A stretch of DNA of 64,000 bases from Petunia secreta (taxonomy: Eukaryota > Streptophyta > Magnoliopsida > Solanales > Solanaceae), in contig JARKIP010000503.1 in NCBI GenBank assembly GCA_029990175.1, forward strand, positions 1 to 64,000. Reading direction: 5' to 3'. Every line of letters starts with the position of its first letter. Position 1 is the stretch's first letter. The position numbers and the translations under genes were made by a program. This document shows, piece after piece, positions 46,737 through 57,829 of the stretch. Under the pieces are notes generated by a model. It did not search any database, was not told the origin of the DNA, and was given only the letters and a program-made list of their open reading frames with translations.

Positions 46737-48522
46737 GAACCTTTGCTCACCCTCGAGCAAGTCACATCTCACTTCCCAACCTAGGTAAAACAGGTCTGCC
46801 TATGACTATGGTTGATACCGACCATTGAACCAATACACACATGACTACTATGGATCCACAACATGCCAACAAATTATCAAAATCAAAAATATAAGAACAA
46901 CCACCCCAAAATAGCTCGAATGCACAAACTCAACTCAATGCAACCATGCTCCCACAAAAACACACCTATCTACTAAATCAAGAACCATCAACTTCACATA
47001 TTTCATGCAAACCACGTGCCCTCACCAATATGAAGCAAAAGAGTGCCCCCCAAAAATCACACACAAAACCAATATCATGAATAGAACGGGGGCAATACAA
47101 ATGAATTCACTCACTCTCATGAAAGTCTCACATGTCACACACAACGTACCATAGGCTTGCCCGTAGTGTAGGACTCCACTAATGTAAGCTCACTCCAATC
47201 GGGATTAAATAGGACTTTAGAAAGGTCGTAATGTAGGCTAAGGGGCGGGTAGGATACATATGGTAATAGTGACTACCTCCTTAAGCACTTTAATACATCA
47301 CATTCAAATTAAGCATCAATCTCCCCAAGCCACCCAATTAACACTTCTACACATACACCTTCTCACAAGTAGCATATTTCTATTGAGCACACACTAGCAA
47401 GGAATTGATATCTTTTTCTCTTTTTTTTTTTCTTTTCACAACTTTTTTCTTTCTTTTCAACTTTGCTATATTTTTCTTTTCTTTTTTCAATTTCATCCAA
47501 CCTTGCCAATGCTTTTCACTACTTCACAAATTTACAATTATCCCTCTTCATTAGCTCCACTCAAAAACCTCCCAAAATCCAACCACAACTCCAATCAACT
47601 ACACAAGTAAGGGCCAAAAGAGTCAATTTAAAATAAATGGGTAGGCTCGGGGTGTGGGTGCCACAAAAAGGGTCAAAGAAATCACAACAACAATTTTTTT
47701 TCAAGGTATATATGTAAAGGTAGGCAAATCAAAAGAAGGCCTTGTATCATTTCCTGACTAGAGCAAACCTAGGATTTCGCTTTGCACACACACGGGGCAA
47801 GTTCTAGACATTGATATGCAACATGGAGTAAACAAGAGCATGCCTCACACACACATCGCACATGGTCCACACAAAAAGGTTCCATCAACAACTCTCAACT
47901 AAGCATCTAGAATGCAACTTGTGGAAATTTAAGCACTCATGCACAAAGGTTAACAATCAAGTCAAGCAAGCGGACTCAAGCATCTCAAGGGGGTTGTTCC
48001 ATGTTTTCCTCTAGGCATGCATCAAATTAAAACCCAAGGACACCACAAATAGCACATGCAATCAAGTTCAAGTCCACCGGTATCAAACAAATCAAATGCA
48101 CCTAGCATTCTACCTTTTTCCTTCGTCTAGGGTCATCTACAACTAACTATCCTAATCCTAAAAATAAAAATACTACCCGGTTCAAAGGCCTCTCCGTGGA
48201 AAAGAACCGAGGCCATAAGAAAAACCACGGGGTGGATGACATGTACCATTAATAAAACTAAAAGGAAAATCTTTTTGGAATTTTTCATTGGTTTTCTAAT
48301 TTTTTTTTTCATATATTTAAGCAAGAAATAAATCAAAATAAAGTCAAGTGACAAAAGAAAAATCCTATGGTACATGCATCCTAACCTCAAAAATAGATGA
48401 AAGGGCAGTACCCCACCCCACACTTAAACTAAGCAATGTCCCAGTGCGACAAAAAAGTAAGTGCAAAAGTAAAAGTACAAGAAAACTGCCCTGAAATCCG
48501 GGTGGTACGCAGGAGTGTGGAC
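46737..48522. other. Athila 3' untranslated region
   Basis: About 1.8 kb between the third frame and the 3' LTR, AT-rich, with T-rich runs near 47411-47490 and 48300. No frame longer than about 96 codons and no domain. Long untranslated regions here are normal for Athila. Confidence 0.6.
48413..48425 (-). other. second polypurine-like 13-mer
   Basis: Same 13-mer as the polypurine tract, about 100 bp downstream (element sense) of the third frame's stop codon. Confidence 0.6.
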
Positions 48523-49788
48523 CTAATCCTCCTCCTCATCAGAGCCACCGCCCTCAGCATCAGCCGCCTCGACCTCACTGTCCGGATCGTTAGCAACAAC
48601 ATCCGAATCCGTGTTCTCATCCTCCTCCGGAGCCACCTCTCTAGCTCGAGTCATGCCCAGCAGACCCTTCGAGGTCTCCAGGAGAGGGACAGTGCGATCA
48701 ATAGCAGCAAAATCTACGCCTGACCGCCGGGCCATCGCCTCCATCATCAAGTACTGACGCGCAGTCAAGTTGGCGTCTGCCTCCCGCCACTCATCTACCG
48801 TCAGTTTCACCGGCGCCGTAATGGTCACACCCTTGACCGAAGCAATGTCAAAAGGCTTCCCTATGTCAGGGACAATGCGATCTCCAATCTCATCTACAGG
48901 GACGCCAGACTGCTCCAAGTAACGGGTCAAGAGGTTCCCAAAGTACAATCTACTACATGAATCAGACTTCCGTTGCTCTTTCATAACGCGCAACATGTAG
49001 TAGCCAATGTTCACCGGCCGCCCAATCATAAAGAAGTACACCATGCACGCCCAAGTCTTGGTGACCTCGGAGTAATGGGAGGATGGTAGTATACGTGCAT
49101 TGATGAACCGCATCCACACACGGGCCGGTTTAAGAAACTGCGAGAAATACATGAACTTGTGTCTTCCGGTGGCAGTGCGCTTCTACTTGTGAGTGGAGCC
49201 CTCGCCACATAGGGTATCCCGCAGAGCCTTGTAATCAGGCTTTTTGATGTACTCCCTCAGATCATCATAGTCGGGATCCTCGACCCCCAAAAAGGCATTC
49301 AATGCCATAGGATCCAACTTCACTTCCACTCCCCGCACTGTCACCACATCATCCTCCTTCCATGCTTCCTCGGGCTCCCAGTTGGCATACAATTCTTGTA
49401 CCATATCCAAGTTGGCGTGCCCCGGACTCTCAAACACTGAGTCCTATTTTAGAGCAATGATCGCCTCGGCCACACTTCTAAATTTTTGCATCACCCGTCT
49501 TTTATCAATGGCTTGCTCGGGTATGTACCTCGCAAGCCGCATACTCTTATACCATGTTTGACATTCACCCTTCTTTACAAAAGGGATGCCATAACAGGTC
49601 TTGCCTCCGGGACGTGGTATCGGCACCGCGTCCTTAGGATTCTTAGCCTTGCCTTTAGCCTTTGGTTTGGCCTTGGGTTTGGCCGGTGCCTTGCCCTTTT
49701 TCTTGGTGGTGGAAGGTCCGGCTTGAAGTGTTTTCCTCGAGGCCGCAGTGGAGGAAGAGCTCTTGCTAGGCAAGGGAGTGGTCACCAT
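48523..49788 (-). pseudogene. Athila third frame, putative plant transposon protein
   Basis: One frame from ATG 49788 (MVTTPLPSK) to a stop at 48523, about 420 codons, broken by TAG at 49446-49444 and 49185-49183. The N-terminus is Lys/Ala/Pro-rich (repeated KPKAK). The middle and end (VKLDPMALNAFLG, then ARVWMRFINARILPSSH and GRPVNIGYYMLRVM) fit the plant transposon protein family often called Transposase_32 (PF20167). The C-terminus is strongly acidic (DSEVEAADAEGGGSDEEED). It sits where Athila elements carry an env-like gene, but I see no signal peptide and no strong membrane segment, so envelope function is not supported. Confidence 0.65.
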
Positions 49789-49872
49789 GGTACCTATACA
49801 ACAATGGAAGATCAATGTGAGATGGATAGATAGACACCAAAACTATACAATTCAAGCTCAATTGGTGGGGTA

Positions 49873-49885
49873 CCACCCCACACTT
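49873..49885 (-). other. third polypurine-like 13-mer
   Basis: Same 13-mer, about 85 bp upstream (element sense) of the third frame's start codon. Confidence 0.6.
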
Positions 49886-50947
49886 ATCACACACTCTATG
49901 TGTCAATCACTCAACTCAATGGCACGAGCAACCCCACAGTTAAGCAAAACTAGCTTCGGGCAAAGTATGCCACATTTTTGAATTTTGAAGATCAAGCTAG
50001 TGTGGGTGCATCATGATCACTTCTTATGTGTGCGCAACACCTAATGTTAATAATAAGCCTAAGAAATGCATTGCTACTCAAGAATTCACAATGTTATTGA
50101 ATTTTTATCATTGAGGCTTTTTCACAAACACTTGGTGTGCACACTTTGAAACTAGCAATTTCAATGAGTTTTGGAATGTGCCAACCCTCCCAAATTGTTG
50201 GGAGATCTCTTTTTACAAGTCACAAGTCATCTATCTAGCACCATTAACAATTTAAGCACAACAAGCATGAATTTTATGAGTAAACTTGTAACTAGCTAAG
50301 AAATCATCCATGAACAAGAATAAGTGCAACTTACATGTTAATGAAGAGAAGAGAAGAAGAATTTACTTACTTGAATGTTTTAGAATGGATTGCACAAGAT
50401 TTGGAATGATTCCAAGTGTTAGAGATGAATTGGTGAGTGATTAGGGAGTAATTTTGAGTGAAAATAGTGAAGAATTAGGTGTTAGAAGGTCAAAACCCGT
50501 TTGACCCGGAAAAAACTCACAAAAAATTGGCCTTGCGCGGTAGAGGGCGCAACACGTGCCAAGCGCGGCAGAAAATGTGAGCTACTGCCTAACCTGGCGC
50601 GGTGGGGGGCGCAGCACGCTTCCAACGCGCCAGGCTCCTTTGCTTCAGCTATTGTTTGGCGCTTTGGGAGGCACGGGGCACTCCCGAACGCGCCCGAGCA
50701 CGTTTTTTCGCACCGATTTTTGATTCCAAGTGCAACCCCAAGCGCGAGACATGACTCGAGACGTCCCGCACCCCTCAATGCATTAATTTCACCTTGTTTA
50801 TCTCACCCAATTCCTACAAAAATGACACACAAAAACAACAAACTACGTGACACTATAAAAACAAAAAATATTAAACTATTACAAGTACAAACTCGAGTTG
50901 CCTCCTGAGAAGCGCCTTATTTAACGTCATGGCACGACGGGTATAAA
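49886..50947. other. Athila spacer between pol and third frame
   Basis: About 1 kb with no long sense frame. Positions about 50530-50720 are GC-rich, with repeated ggcgcggt/gcgcaacacg-type motifs unlike the AT-rich surroundings. Frames on both strands through it are composition artefacts. Confidence 0.5.
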
Positions 50948-53900
50948 TCAAGGGTCCCTCAAAGTAATTGAAGTGCGGTGATTCACCGCACCTCCCCAAT
51001 AATGTTTCACCCGTTGACCATTAACCAAAAATGTGTTCTCGGAATCCGGGGCTCTCAATTCGACCGCTCCATGTGCGGTAACACGAACAACTTCAAAAGG
51101 TCCCGACCATCTCGACTTCAACTTGCCCGGAAATAATTTCAACCTCGAGTTGAACAACAATACAAGCTGCCCGGGCTCAAAAGAACGACGCTCAATGTGC
51201 TTATCATGCCATTTCTTTGTCCGTTCCTTGTATAGTTTCGCATTTTCATACGCATGGAAACGGAACTCTTCAAGTTCATGCAATTGGAGCATCCTCTTCT
51301 CACCCGCTAAAGCCATATCAAGGTTGAGCTTTTGAATTGCCCAATACGCCTTATGTTCTAATTCAACCGGCAAGTGACAGGCCTTACCATAAACAAGCCT
51401 ATATGGAGAGGTTCCAATAGGTGTTTTGAATGCGGTTCGATAGGCCCAGAGAGCATCATCTAACTTCATAGCCCAATCCTTCCTCAAGGCATTCACCGTC
51501 TTCTCAAGGATTTGCTTGATCTCTCTATTAGACACTTCCACTTGGCCACTAGTTTGGGGATGATAAGCAGTAGCCACCTTGTGGCGAACCCCATACTTAG
51601 CCAACAATTTATTGAACAACCGGTTACAAAAGTGCGTACCTTCATCACTGATTATAGCCCGCGGTGTCCCAAAACGAGTGAAAATATTCTTCTTCACAAA
51701 CTTCACCACCACACTCGCATCATTTGTTGGAAGTGCAATAGCTTCCACCCATTTGGACACATAATCAACTGCTACTAGGATATATTTATGGCCCATAGAA
51801 GGTGGGAATGGACCCATAAAATCAATACCCCAACAATCAAACAGCTCAATCTCCAAGATATTGTTCAAAGGCATCTCGTGACGCCTAGTAATAGTCCCCG
51901 TTCTTTGGCAACGATCACATTGCTTCACTAATGCGTGAGCATCTTTAAATAAAGTAGGCCAAAAGAAACCAGATTGGAGTACCTTTGCAGCTGTTCGATC
52001 TCCACCAAGGTGGCCACCATAAGGAGAGGAATGGCAGCTCTGTAGAATCGGCTCTACTTCTTCCCTTGGAATGCATCTCCTAGCTAGTTGATCAACTCCT
52101 ATCTTGTACAAATAGGGCTCATCCCACACATAAAATCTACTCTCATGAAGGAGTTTACGCTTCTGCTCAGCAGTTGCCCCAGGGGGATACACATTACTCA
52201 CAAGTAAATTTACCATGTCAGCATACCATGGCACCTCAGCTGCATCAAGAGCAAAAAGTTGCTCATCAGGAAATACCTCTTTAATCTCGGGCCCTTCATC
52301 TACATGTTCTCTATTCTCCAGCCTTGACAAATGATCAGCAACTTGATTCTCAGTCCCCTTGCGGTCTCGAATTTCAACATCAAACTCTTGCAATAGGAGA
52401 ACCCATCTAATGAGTCTAGGCTTCGAGTCCTTCTTTTCAAACAAATACCGGATTGCGGCATGATCAGTGTAGACAATAACATGAGTGCCAACCAAATAAG
52501 ATCTGAACTTATCAAAAGCATAAACTGCGGCTAGCAACTCCTTCTCAGTGGTGGTGTAATTTGACTGGGCTGCATCAAGCGTCTTGCTTGCATAATAGAT
52601 GGAGTGAAAGATTCTTCCAATTCTTTGGCCTAGAACAGCCCCAATAGCATTATCACTCGCATCACACATCAATTCAAACGGTAAAGACCAGTCAGGAGCA
52701 ATGATGATTGGTGCGGTCACCAACCTTTTCTTCAACTCTTCAAATGCTTTGAGACAAGCATCATCAAACACAAATTTCACATCCTTCTCCAACAATTTGC
52801 ACAAGGGAATGGAAATTTTGGAGAAGTCCTTTATGAAACGTCTATAGAACCCTGCATGTCCCAAAAAACTACGCACCCCCTTAACAGAGATAGGTGGTGG
52901 TAATTTCTCAATAGCCTCAATCTTTGCTTTGTCAACCTCAATCCCTTGCTTCGACACCTTGTGCCCAAGTACTATGCCCTCTTGAACCATGAAGTGACAT
53001 TTTTCCCAATTCAGCACAAGATTTGTTTCTTCACAACGGCTCAGCACAGCATCAAGATTTCTCAAACAGTCATCAAAAGAGTCACCAACCACTGAAAAAT
53101 CATCCATAAATACCTCCACAAATTTTTCCACCATGTCAGTGAAAATAGCCATCATGCACCGCTGAAAAGTCCCCGGGACATTACACAACCCAAATGGCAT
53201 CCTCCTAAATGCATAGGTGCCATATGGACAAGTAAAAGTGGTCTTCTCTTGGTCTTCAGGGGCTATCACAATTTGATTGTAGCCCGAATACCCATCCAAG
53301 AAGCAGTAATATTCATGCCCTACAAGTCTATCCAGCATCTGATCAATAAAGGGAAGTGGGAAGTGATCTTTCCTGGTGGCCTTGTTCAGCTTCCTATAAT
53401 CAGTGCAAATTCGCCACCCTGTAACAGTTCTTGTAGGAATCAACTCATTGTGCTCATTCTTCACCACTGTCATGCCCCCCTTCTTAGGAACACATTGCAC
53501 TGGACTCACCCACTTGCTGTCAGAGATAGGAAAAATAATACCAGCATCCAGCCACTTGATAACTTCTTTCTTCACCACCTCCTTCATAATTGGATTTAGC
53601 CTCCTCTGCTGCTCTATGGATGGTTTATGATCTTCCTCTAGGAGAATTTTGTGCATGCAGAAAGAAGGACTAATCCCTCTAATATCAGCAATAGTCCAGC
53701 CAATAGCTCTTTTGCGCTCTCTCAATACCCGCAACACCTTCTCAACCTGCACATCAGACAACAAAGAAGAAAGGATCACGGGTAAAGTATTACCTTCACC
53801 CAAATAAGCATAACGTAAATGCTCGGGTAAAGGTTTGAGCTCAAGATTAGGAGCTTTCTCAATAGGCGGTTTAGCAGGAGTTAAGGTCAACGGTCTATCA

Positions 53901-55117
53901 AGCTCCTCAAATTTCTTCCACCCTGGGATGAATCTACTCTGCATATTAAGAACCTCCAAATACTCTTCAATATCATCATCCTTCAGGATATCATCATCAT
54001 CACATAAGAGTGCCTGTGCTAAAGAATCAACATTAGAAGCCAAGAATGACCTCTCATCAACAGTCAACTCATCATCTACCACTTTTACCATGGACAACTC
54101 TTCATAATGAGAAGGAAGCTGGGTAGCTCTAAACACATTAAACATAGCTTCTTCCCCATTCACCTTCATAATCATCTTTCCAGCTCTGACACGAATAACA
54201 GCATCAGCAGTAGCCAAAAATCCTCTTCCCAAGATGACAGGAACCTCAGGGTCAGCTTCATAATCAAGAATAATAAAATCAACGGGTAGTATAAACTGAC
54301 CCACTTGTACAAGCACATCCTCAATAATCCCCTCGGGGCATGTCAAAGATCTATCAGCCAGCTGCAGGGTCATAGTAGTGGGTCGGGGTTCACCCAGGCC
54401 TAGCTTCCTAAAAACTGAAGAAGGCATTAAATTCACACTAGCACCCAAATCACATAAAGCACGACCAACCTCATGTTCCCCAATTTTCAAGGGGATGGTA
54501 AAACTGCCAGGGTCCTTCAATTTCTGAGGAAGCTTGCTTCTAACTCTGGAACTACACACCTTAGTGAGTGCAACTGTCTCAAACTCAGTCAGTCTTCTCT
54601 TGTTAGCAACAATATCCTTGATGTATTTAGCATATTTTGGAACATCCTGCAAAAGTTCCACCAAAGGAATATTTACCTGAATCTGACTCAATATCTCCAA
54701 GAATTTCTTGCATGTTGCATCAACTTTCTGCTTCTGAAGCCTCTGAGGGAAAGGTAGTGGTGGTCTCACAATAGCAGACTCGGGCTGCTTTGCTATTACT
54801 GTCTCTGCTTCTTTCTCCACTTCCCTATCAACATTTGGCTCTAGCTCACCAACAGGCTTCTTTGGTTTTGGGGGAACTTCTTCTAGGGCTCTTCCATTCC
54901 TCAAAGTAACTTCTTGCACAAATTCTTTAGAATTCTTTTCTGTATCACTCGGTAAAGCACCCCGAGGTCTATTATTTTGCGCTCCAGCAAGCTGCCCCAA
55001 TTGTCTCTCAAGATCTTTCTGCGCACTGCTCAAATCTTTAATTATTTGTGCCTGAGATGCTGAATCATCCATGAGCTTTTGCTGCCCTGCAAGAAGTTTT
55101 CTAAGCATATCTTCCAT
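50948..55117 (-). CDS. Athila Pol polyprotein (protease, RT, RNase H, integrase)
   Basis: 1,389 codons from the first ATG after the TAG that follows gag. Residues 1-60 are a Gln-rich coiled part still belonging to Gag. Aspartic protease has CDLGASVN with Asp at 223 and VILGRGFLA later. RT has VVKNEH...GWRICTDYRKLN, FLDGYSGYNQI and FMDDFSV with the Asp pair at 672-673. RNase H follows (LMCDASDNAIGAVL, VYTDHAAIRYL). Integrase has an HHCC finger (HSSPYGGHLGG...CDRCQRTG) and catalytic Asp 1099, Asp 1158 and Glu 1194, the normal D,D-35-E end. FMDD and the DLGAS protease are typical of Athila. No lesion is seen within the frame. In the infected-cell-like cycle of retrotransposons it would make and insert cDNA. 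Confidence 0.95.
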   Translation of the reverse strand: MEDMLRKLLAGQQKLMDDSASQAQIIKDLSSAQKDLERQLGQLAGAQNNRPRGALPSDTEKNSKEFVQEVTLRNGRALEEVPPKPKKPVGELEPNVDREVEKEAETVIAKQPESAIVRPPLPFPQRLQKQKVDATCKKFLEILSQIQVNIPLVELLQDVPKYAKYIKDIVANKRRLTEFETVALTKVCSSRVRSKLPQKLKDPGSFTIPLKIGEHEVGRALCDLGASVNLMPSSVFRKLGLGEPRPTTMTLQLADRSLTCPEGIIEDVLVQVGQFILPVDFIILDYEADPEVPVILGRGFLATADAVIRVRAGKMIMKVNGEEAMFNVFRATQLPSHYEELSMVKVVDDELTVDERSFLASNVDSLAQALLCDDDDILKDDDIEEYLEVLNMQSRFIPGWKKFEELDRPLTLTPAKPPIEKAPNLELKPLPEHLRYAYLGEGNTLPVILSSLLSDVQVEKVLRVLRERKRAIGWTIADIRGISPSFCMHKILLEEDHKPSIEQQRRLNPIMKEVVKKEVIKWLDAGIIFPISDSKWVSPVQCVPKKGGMTVVKNEHNELIPTRTVTGWRICTDYRKLNKATRKDHFPLPFIDQMLDRLVGHEYYCFLDGYSGYNQIVIAPEDQEKTTFTCPYGTYAFRRMPFGLCNVPGTFQRCMMAIFTDMVEKFVEVFMDDFSVVGDSFDDCLRNLDAVLSRCEETNLVLNWEKCHFMVQEGIVLGHKVSKQGIEVDKAKIEAIEKLPPPISVKGVRSFLGHAGFYRRFIKDFSKISIPLCKLLEKDVKFVFDDACLKAFEELKKRLVTAPIIIAPDWSLPFELMCDASDNAIGAVLGQRIGRIFHSIYYASKTLDAAQSNYTTTEKELLAAVYAFDKFRSYLVGTHVIVYTDHAAIRYLFEKKDSKPRLIRWVLLLQEFDVEIRDRKGTENQVADHLSRLENREHVDEGPEIKEVFPDEQLFALDAAEVPWYADMVNLLVSNVYPPGATAEQKRKLLHESRFYVWDEPYLYKIGVDQLARRCIPREEVEPILQSCHSSPYGGHLGGDRTAAKVLQSGFFWPTLFKDAHALVKQCDRCQRTGTITRRHEMPLNNILEIELFDCWGIDFMGPFPPSMGHKYILVAVDYVSKWVEAIALPTNDASVVVKFVKKNIFTRFGTPRAIISDEGTHFCNRLFNKLLAKYGVRHKVATAYHPQTSGQVEVSNREIKQILEKTVNALRKDWAMKLDDALWAYRTAFKTPIGTSPYRLVYGKACHLPVELEHKAYWAIQKLNLDMALAGEKRMLQLHELEEFRFHAYENAKLYKERTKKWHDKHIERRSFEPGQLVLLFNSRLKLFPGKLKSRWSGPFEVVRVTAHGAVELRAPDSENTFLVNGQRVKHYWGGAVNHRTSITLRDP

Positions 55118-55159
55118 TGCATTAGATTGCTGTGGTTGAGCCTGTGACTGTGACCCCTG

Positions 55160-56350
55160 CTATGGTGCACTGCTTTGATTAATTTGGGGTCTCTCATTAC
55201 CCTGAAACTGCTCACGGGTATCCCTCCAGGAAAAATTTGGATGATTACGCCAACCCGTGTTATAGCTGTTACCATACTGATTGCGATTCTGACCCTGTGA
55301 CCTGTTCTGATTACCCACATAATATACTGACTCTGGGTTAGATGGACAAACCTCAGTACTATGATCCTCACCACACACCTCACAAAAAGTCTGAATTTGT
55401 TGCACTGGAGCTAATGGTGGTTTTGCTTGGAGAGTCAGCCTGCTGATTTGATTAGAAATAGCATCCATCTTTGCTCGCAGCTCTGAAATTGCATCCAATT
55501 GAAGTATCCCAGCAGCTTTCTGCGTATTAGCCCTGCTCACACCCTCAAATTGTGTCGTAGCTCTGCCATCACCCTGCCAATCAAGATTGCTCTGCGAAAA
55601 CTTATCAAGTAATTCATAAATCTGATCAAAATTTAAAGCCATCACTTGGCCTCCAGCAGCAGCATCAACCACAATCTTAGTGTGTTGGTTCAACCCCTCA
55701 ACAAAGGTGTGTGCAATAACCTCATTAGATTGGTTGTGGTGTGGACAATCTCTCAATAGCGCTTTGAATCTCTCCCAGGCTGCATACAATGATTCTCCTT
55801 CTAACTGCCTGAAGGACATAATCTCGCTCCTCAGCCGCGCTGTCTTGGCAGACGGATAAAACTTAGCCAAGAATTTCTTAGCCAAATCCTCCCAAGTAGT
55901 GATAGACCCAGGCTTCTCAGCCTTTAACCACTTCCTTGCTGCCCCAATCAATGAAAATGGGAACAAAGTCATACGCACATAATCAGTAGGCACACCCGAT
56001 GGTGTATAAGTATCACTGATCTCCAGAAAGTTCTGAATGTGTTGCTGCGGATCCTCATGTAGTAATCCAGCATATTGCCCCGTCACATGCAGCAACTGAA
56101 TTATGCCGGGCTTGATCTCAAAGTGTCCGGTAATAGCGGGCTTCACAATACTTGACGCTACTCCTCCCAAGCTAGGAAGAGCAACATCTCGCACTGCTAC
56201 TGCTTGTTCTTCAGCCATTTCAACAGGTAGAGAGGCAAGTACGATTGCTAGTGCTTCTCGATCTCTCGCTTCTCTTTTCGCCCTTCTCAAGGTTCTTTCA
56301 GGCTCGGGATCAAAAGGTGCGAGTGATTCGTCCTTTTTATTCCTTTGCAT
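55160..56350 (-). CDS. Athila Gag
   Basis: 396 codons from ATG at 56350 (MQRNKKDES), about 125 nt downstream of the 5' LTR in element sense. A basic N-terminus (LRRAKREARDRE) is followed by the retrotransposon Gag domain at about residues 90-240 (DPQQHIQNFLEI, ARKWLKAEKPGSITTW, FLAKFYPSAKT, LYAAWERFKALL). A zinc knuckle CEVCGEDHSTEVC lies near residue 325. The C-terminus is Asn/Gln-rich. The frame ends at TAG (55162-55160) and then continues open without a shift into the pol frame, so Gag and Pol share one frame separated by this single stop. Confidence 0.92.
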   Translation of the reverse strand: MQRNKKDESLAPFDPEPERTLRRAKREARDREALAIVLASLPVEMAEEQAVAVRDVALPSLGGVASSIVKPAITGHFEIKPGIIQLLHVTGQYAGLLHEDPQQHIQNFLEISDTYTPSGVPTDYVRMTLFPFSLIGAARKWLKAEKPGSITTWEDLAKKFLAKFYPSAKTARLRSEIMSFRQLEGESLYAAWERFKALLRDCPHHNQSNEVIAHTFVEGLNQHTKIVVDAAAGGQVMALNFDQIYELLDKFSQSNLDWQGDGRATTQFEGVSRANTQKAAGILQLDAISELRAKMDAISNQISRLTLQAKPPLAPVQQIQTFCEVCGEDHSTEVCPSNPESVYYVGNQNRSQGQNRNQYGNSYNTGWRNHPNFSWRDTREQFQGNERPQINQSSAP

Positions 56351-56451
56351 TCAAAACCTATTGCCTGAAACAGCACAAGAAACTCAACAAAAAATTAAAC
56401 CTGAATAGAAATTAAGTAATCGTTCAAAAAGAAAATAGTCCGTAATTAGTC

Positions 56452-56468
56452 CCCCGGCAACGGCGCCA
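56452..56468 (-). other. primer binding site, tRNA-Asp
   Basis: Plus CCCCGGCAACGGCGCCA is the complement of TGGCGCCGTTGCCGGGG, the standard Athila primer site for tRNA-Asp, 6 nt from the 5' LTR. Confidence 0.92.
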
Positions 56469-56474
56469 AAAACT

Positions 56475-57824
56475 TGTTGCTCCCAACACACACGCAAGTA
56501 TACGCGGTCGACAAGTAATAAAGTGATAGATCAAATATCGTTCCCACGAGGACTAAGCAGACTAATACTTCATAAACAATTTCTACAAACTACTCAGGGA
56601 TCTTTTTCTTTGATTGTAAGAGTTTTTATAACTAAAATGCAGTAATTAAAGTACTAGAGGTGTAGTCAAGCAATGAGAAATACTTTGGTTGTTAACAATA
56701 TTAAGAGGACGGTCCAGGGTCAGAGTTACGAACAATCCATTTGATGTATCCAATTGATTCCACTTCTTAAATCACGGGTTACTAACTGACAGAGTAAATG
56801 TAACTGTGAAAACCTTTCAGTTCTTCACAGTCTGTGCAAGCTACTTCAATCCCTATATGTCTATGGGTTAAATCACATGCACGCATTAACGATTCATGTT
56901 ATGAGTTAAACTAGGCAAGCAAGTATATGTCTATCCTACTCGCAAATTGGTCCCCCGATTCCCGGGTTCACAAACTAGTTCTATTCTTTCTTATTACGTA
57001 ATTAAATTCCCTCTTTCGAGTTCAATCCAAAAACCATAGATAATGCATAATTATCGAGCTCTAACAATTACACAAGTGAAATCAAGAAAGAATAAGTAAC
57101 CCGTTATGGGATTCAATCAATGGGAATCAATCTTCAAACAATCAACCTTCATGTAATACTCTAACCCTAGAACGTAAAGTTTAGCCACACATATTCATAA
57201 TCACAAGGCAAGAATTTGGTGTAATAATGAAGTAAATGATGTAATATATGAAAGATTAGGTATAAACCCTTTTTCAATGAGTGTGTTGCTCTCAATATTG
57301 CTCCAAAGTATCAACTCCCTTTCAAAAACTAAGTAAAAGACTATTTATAGTGTTTACAAACACCTAGTAATAAGTTAGACCCAATACTAGATGGAATAGG
57401 AAGTGAAAAACCGCACAAGGGGCGCTATAACGGGCGCCCCGCGCCTCGTAAAGCACCCAAACAAGCAGACCCCGTCGAATTCCGGGCGCTTTTGGGGCGC
57501 CCCACGTGAGGTATAGCGCTGGGGCACTGGGCGCTATAACTGGCGCGCCACGTGCCCCAAAGCGCCCAGCCAAATCGCCTTCTTCCTTGGTCTGAAATCG
57601 TGCTCGTGTCGTGCCCTCGTGTGCTCAATCCAATCCTCAATCATCTTCCAATCAACTCATGCTCAATCAAGCTCTAAAAAACTCCAAATGCACTGCGTAA
57701 CAACCTACACACGCACGACATCAAATTAATGTAAAACCACATTCACAAACTATCAAACGAGTGCAAAACAAGCTTAAACATGCGGAAATATTAAGGAAAC
57801 CTTGACATAAAATGCCAAACATCA
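56475..57824 (-). repeat. 5' LTR of the Athila element (1,350 bp)
   Basis: Partner of 45377-46723. Minus-strand TATAAATA at 57342-57349. The GC-rich gggcgc/gcgccc cluster (57420-57565) lies just upstream of that TATA box, in the U3 promoter region. Confidence 0.93.
57342..57349 (-). promoter_or_regulatory. Athila LTR TATA box
   Basis: Plus tatttata, i.e. TATAAATA on minus. The 3' LTR copy has lost 2 bp here, so the 5' copy is the better-formed promoter. Confidence 0.55.
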
Positions 57825-57829
57825 ATTCA

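Larger units (their letters stand above)
45377..57824 (-). mobile_element. Athila-type Ty3/gypsy element (12.4 kb)
   Basis: LTRs 45377-46723 and 56475-57824 with a perfect 5-bp duplication ATTCA (45372-45376 and 57825-57829). Reading on minus: 5' LTR, tRNA-Asp primer site, gag, pol, a third frame in the position of the putative env, a long 3' untranslated region, polypurine tract and 3' LTR. LTRs differ at about 33 of 1,347 sites by eye (2.4%). The pol frame is complete. Three in-frame TAG codons are the only coding lesions found, one after gag and two in the third frame. Confidence 0.93.

Noticed and set aside
48523..49788. Envelope glycoprotein in the Athila third frame
   Set aside because: No signal peptide, no strong membrane helix and no cysteine pattern; the blocks fit a plant transposon protein better.
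50482..50908. Open frames on both strands in the GC-rich Athila spacer
   Set aside because: Both strands are open only because stop codons are rare in the GC-rich block; no motif supports either.
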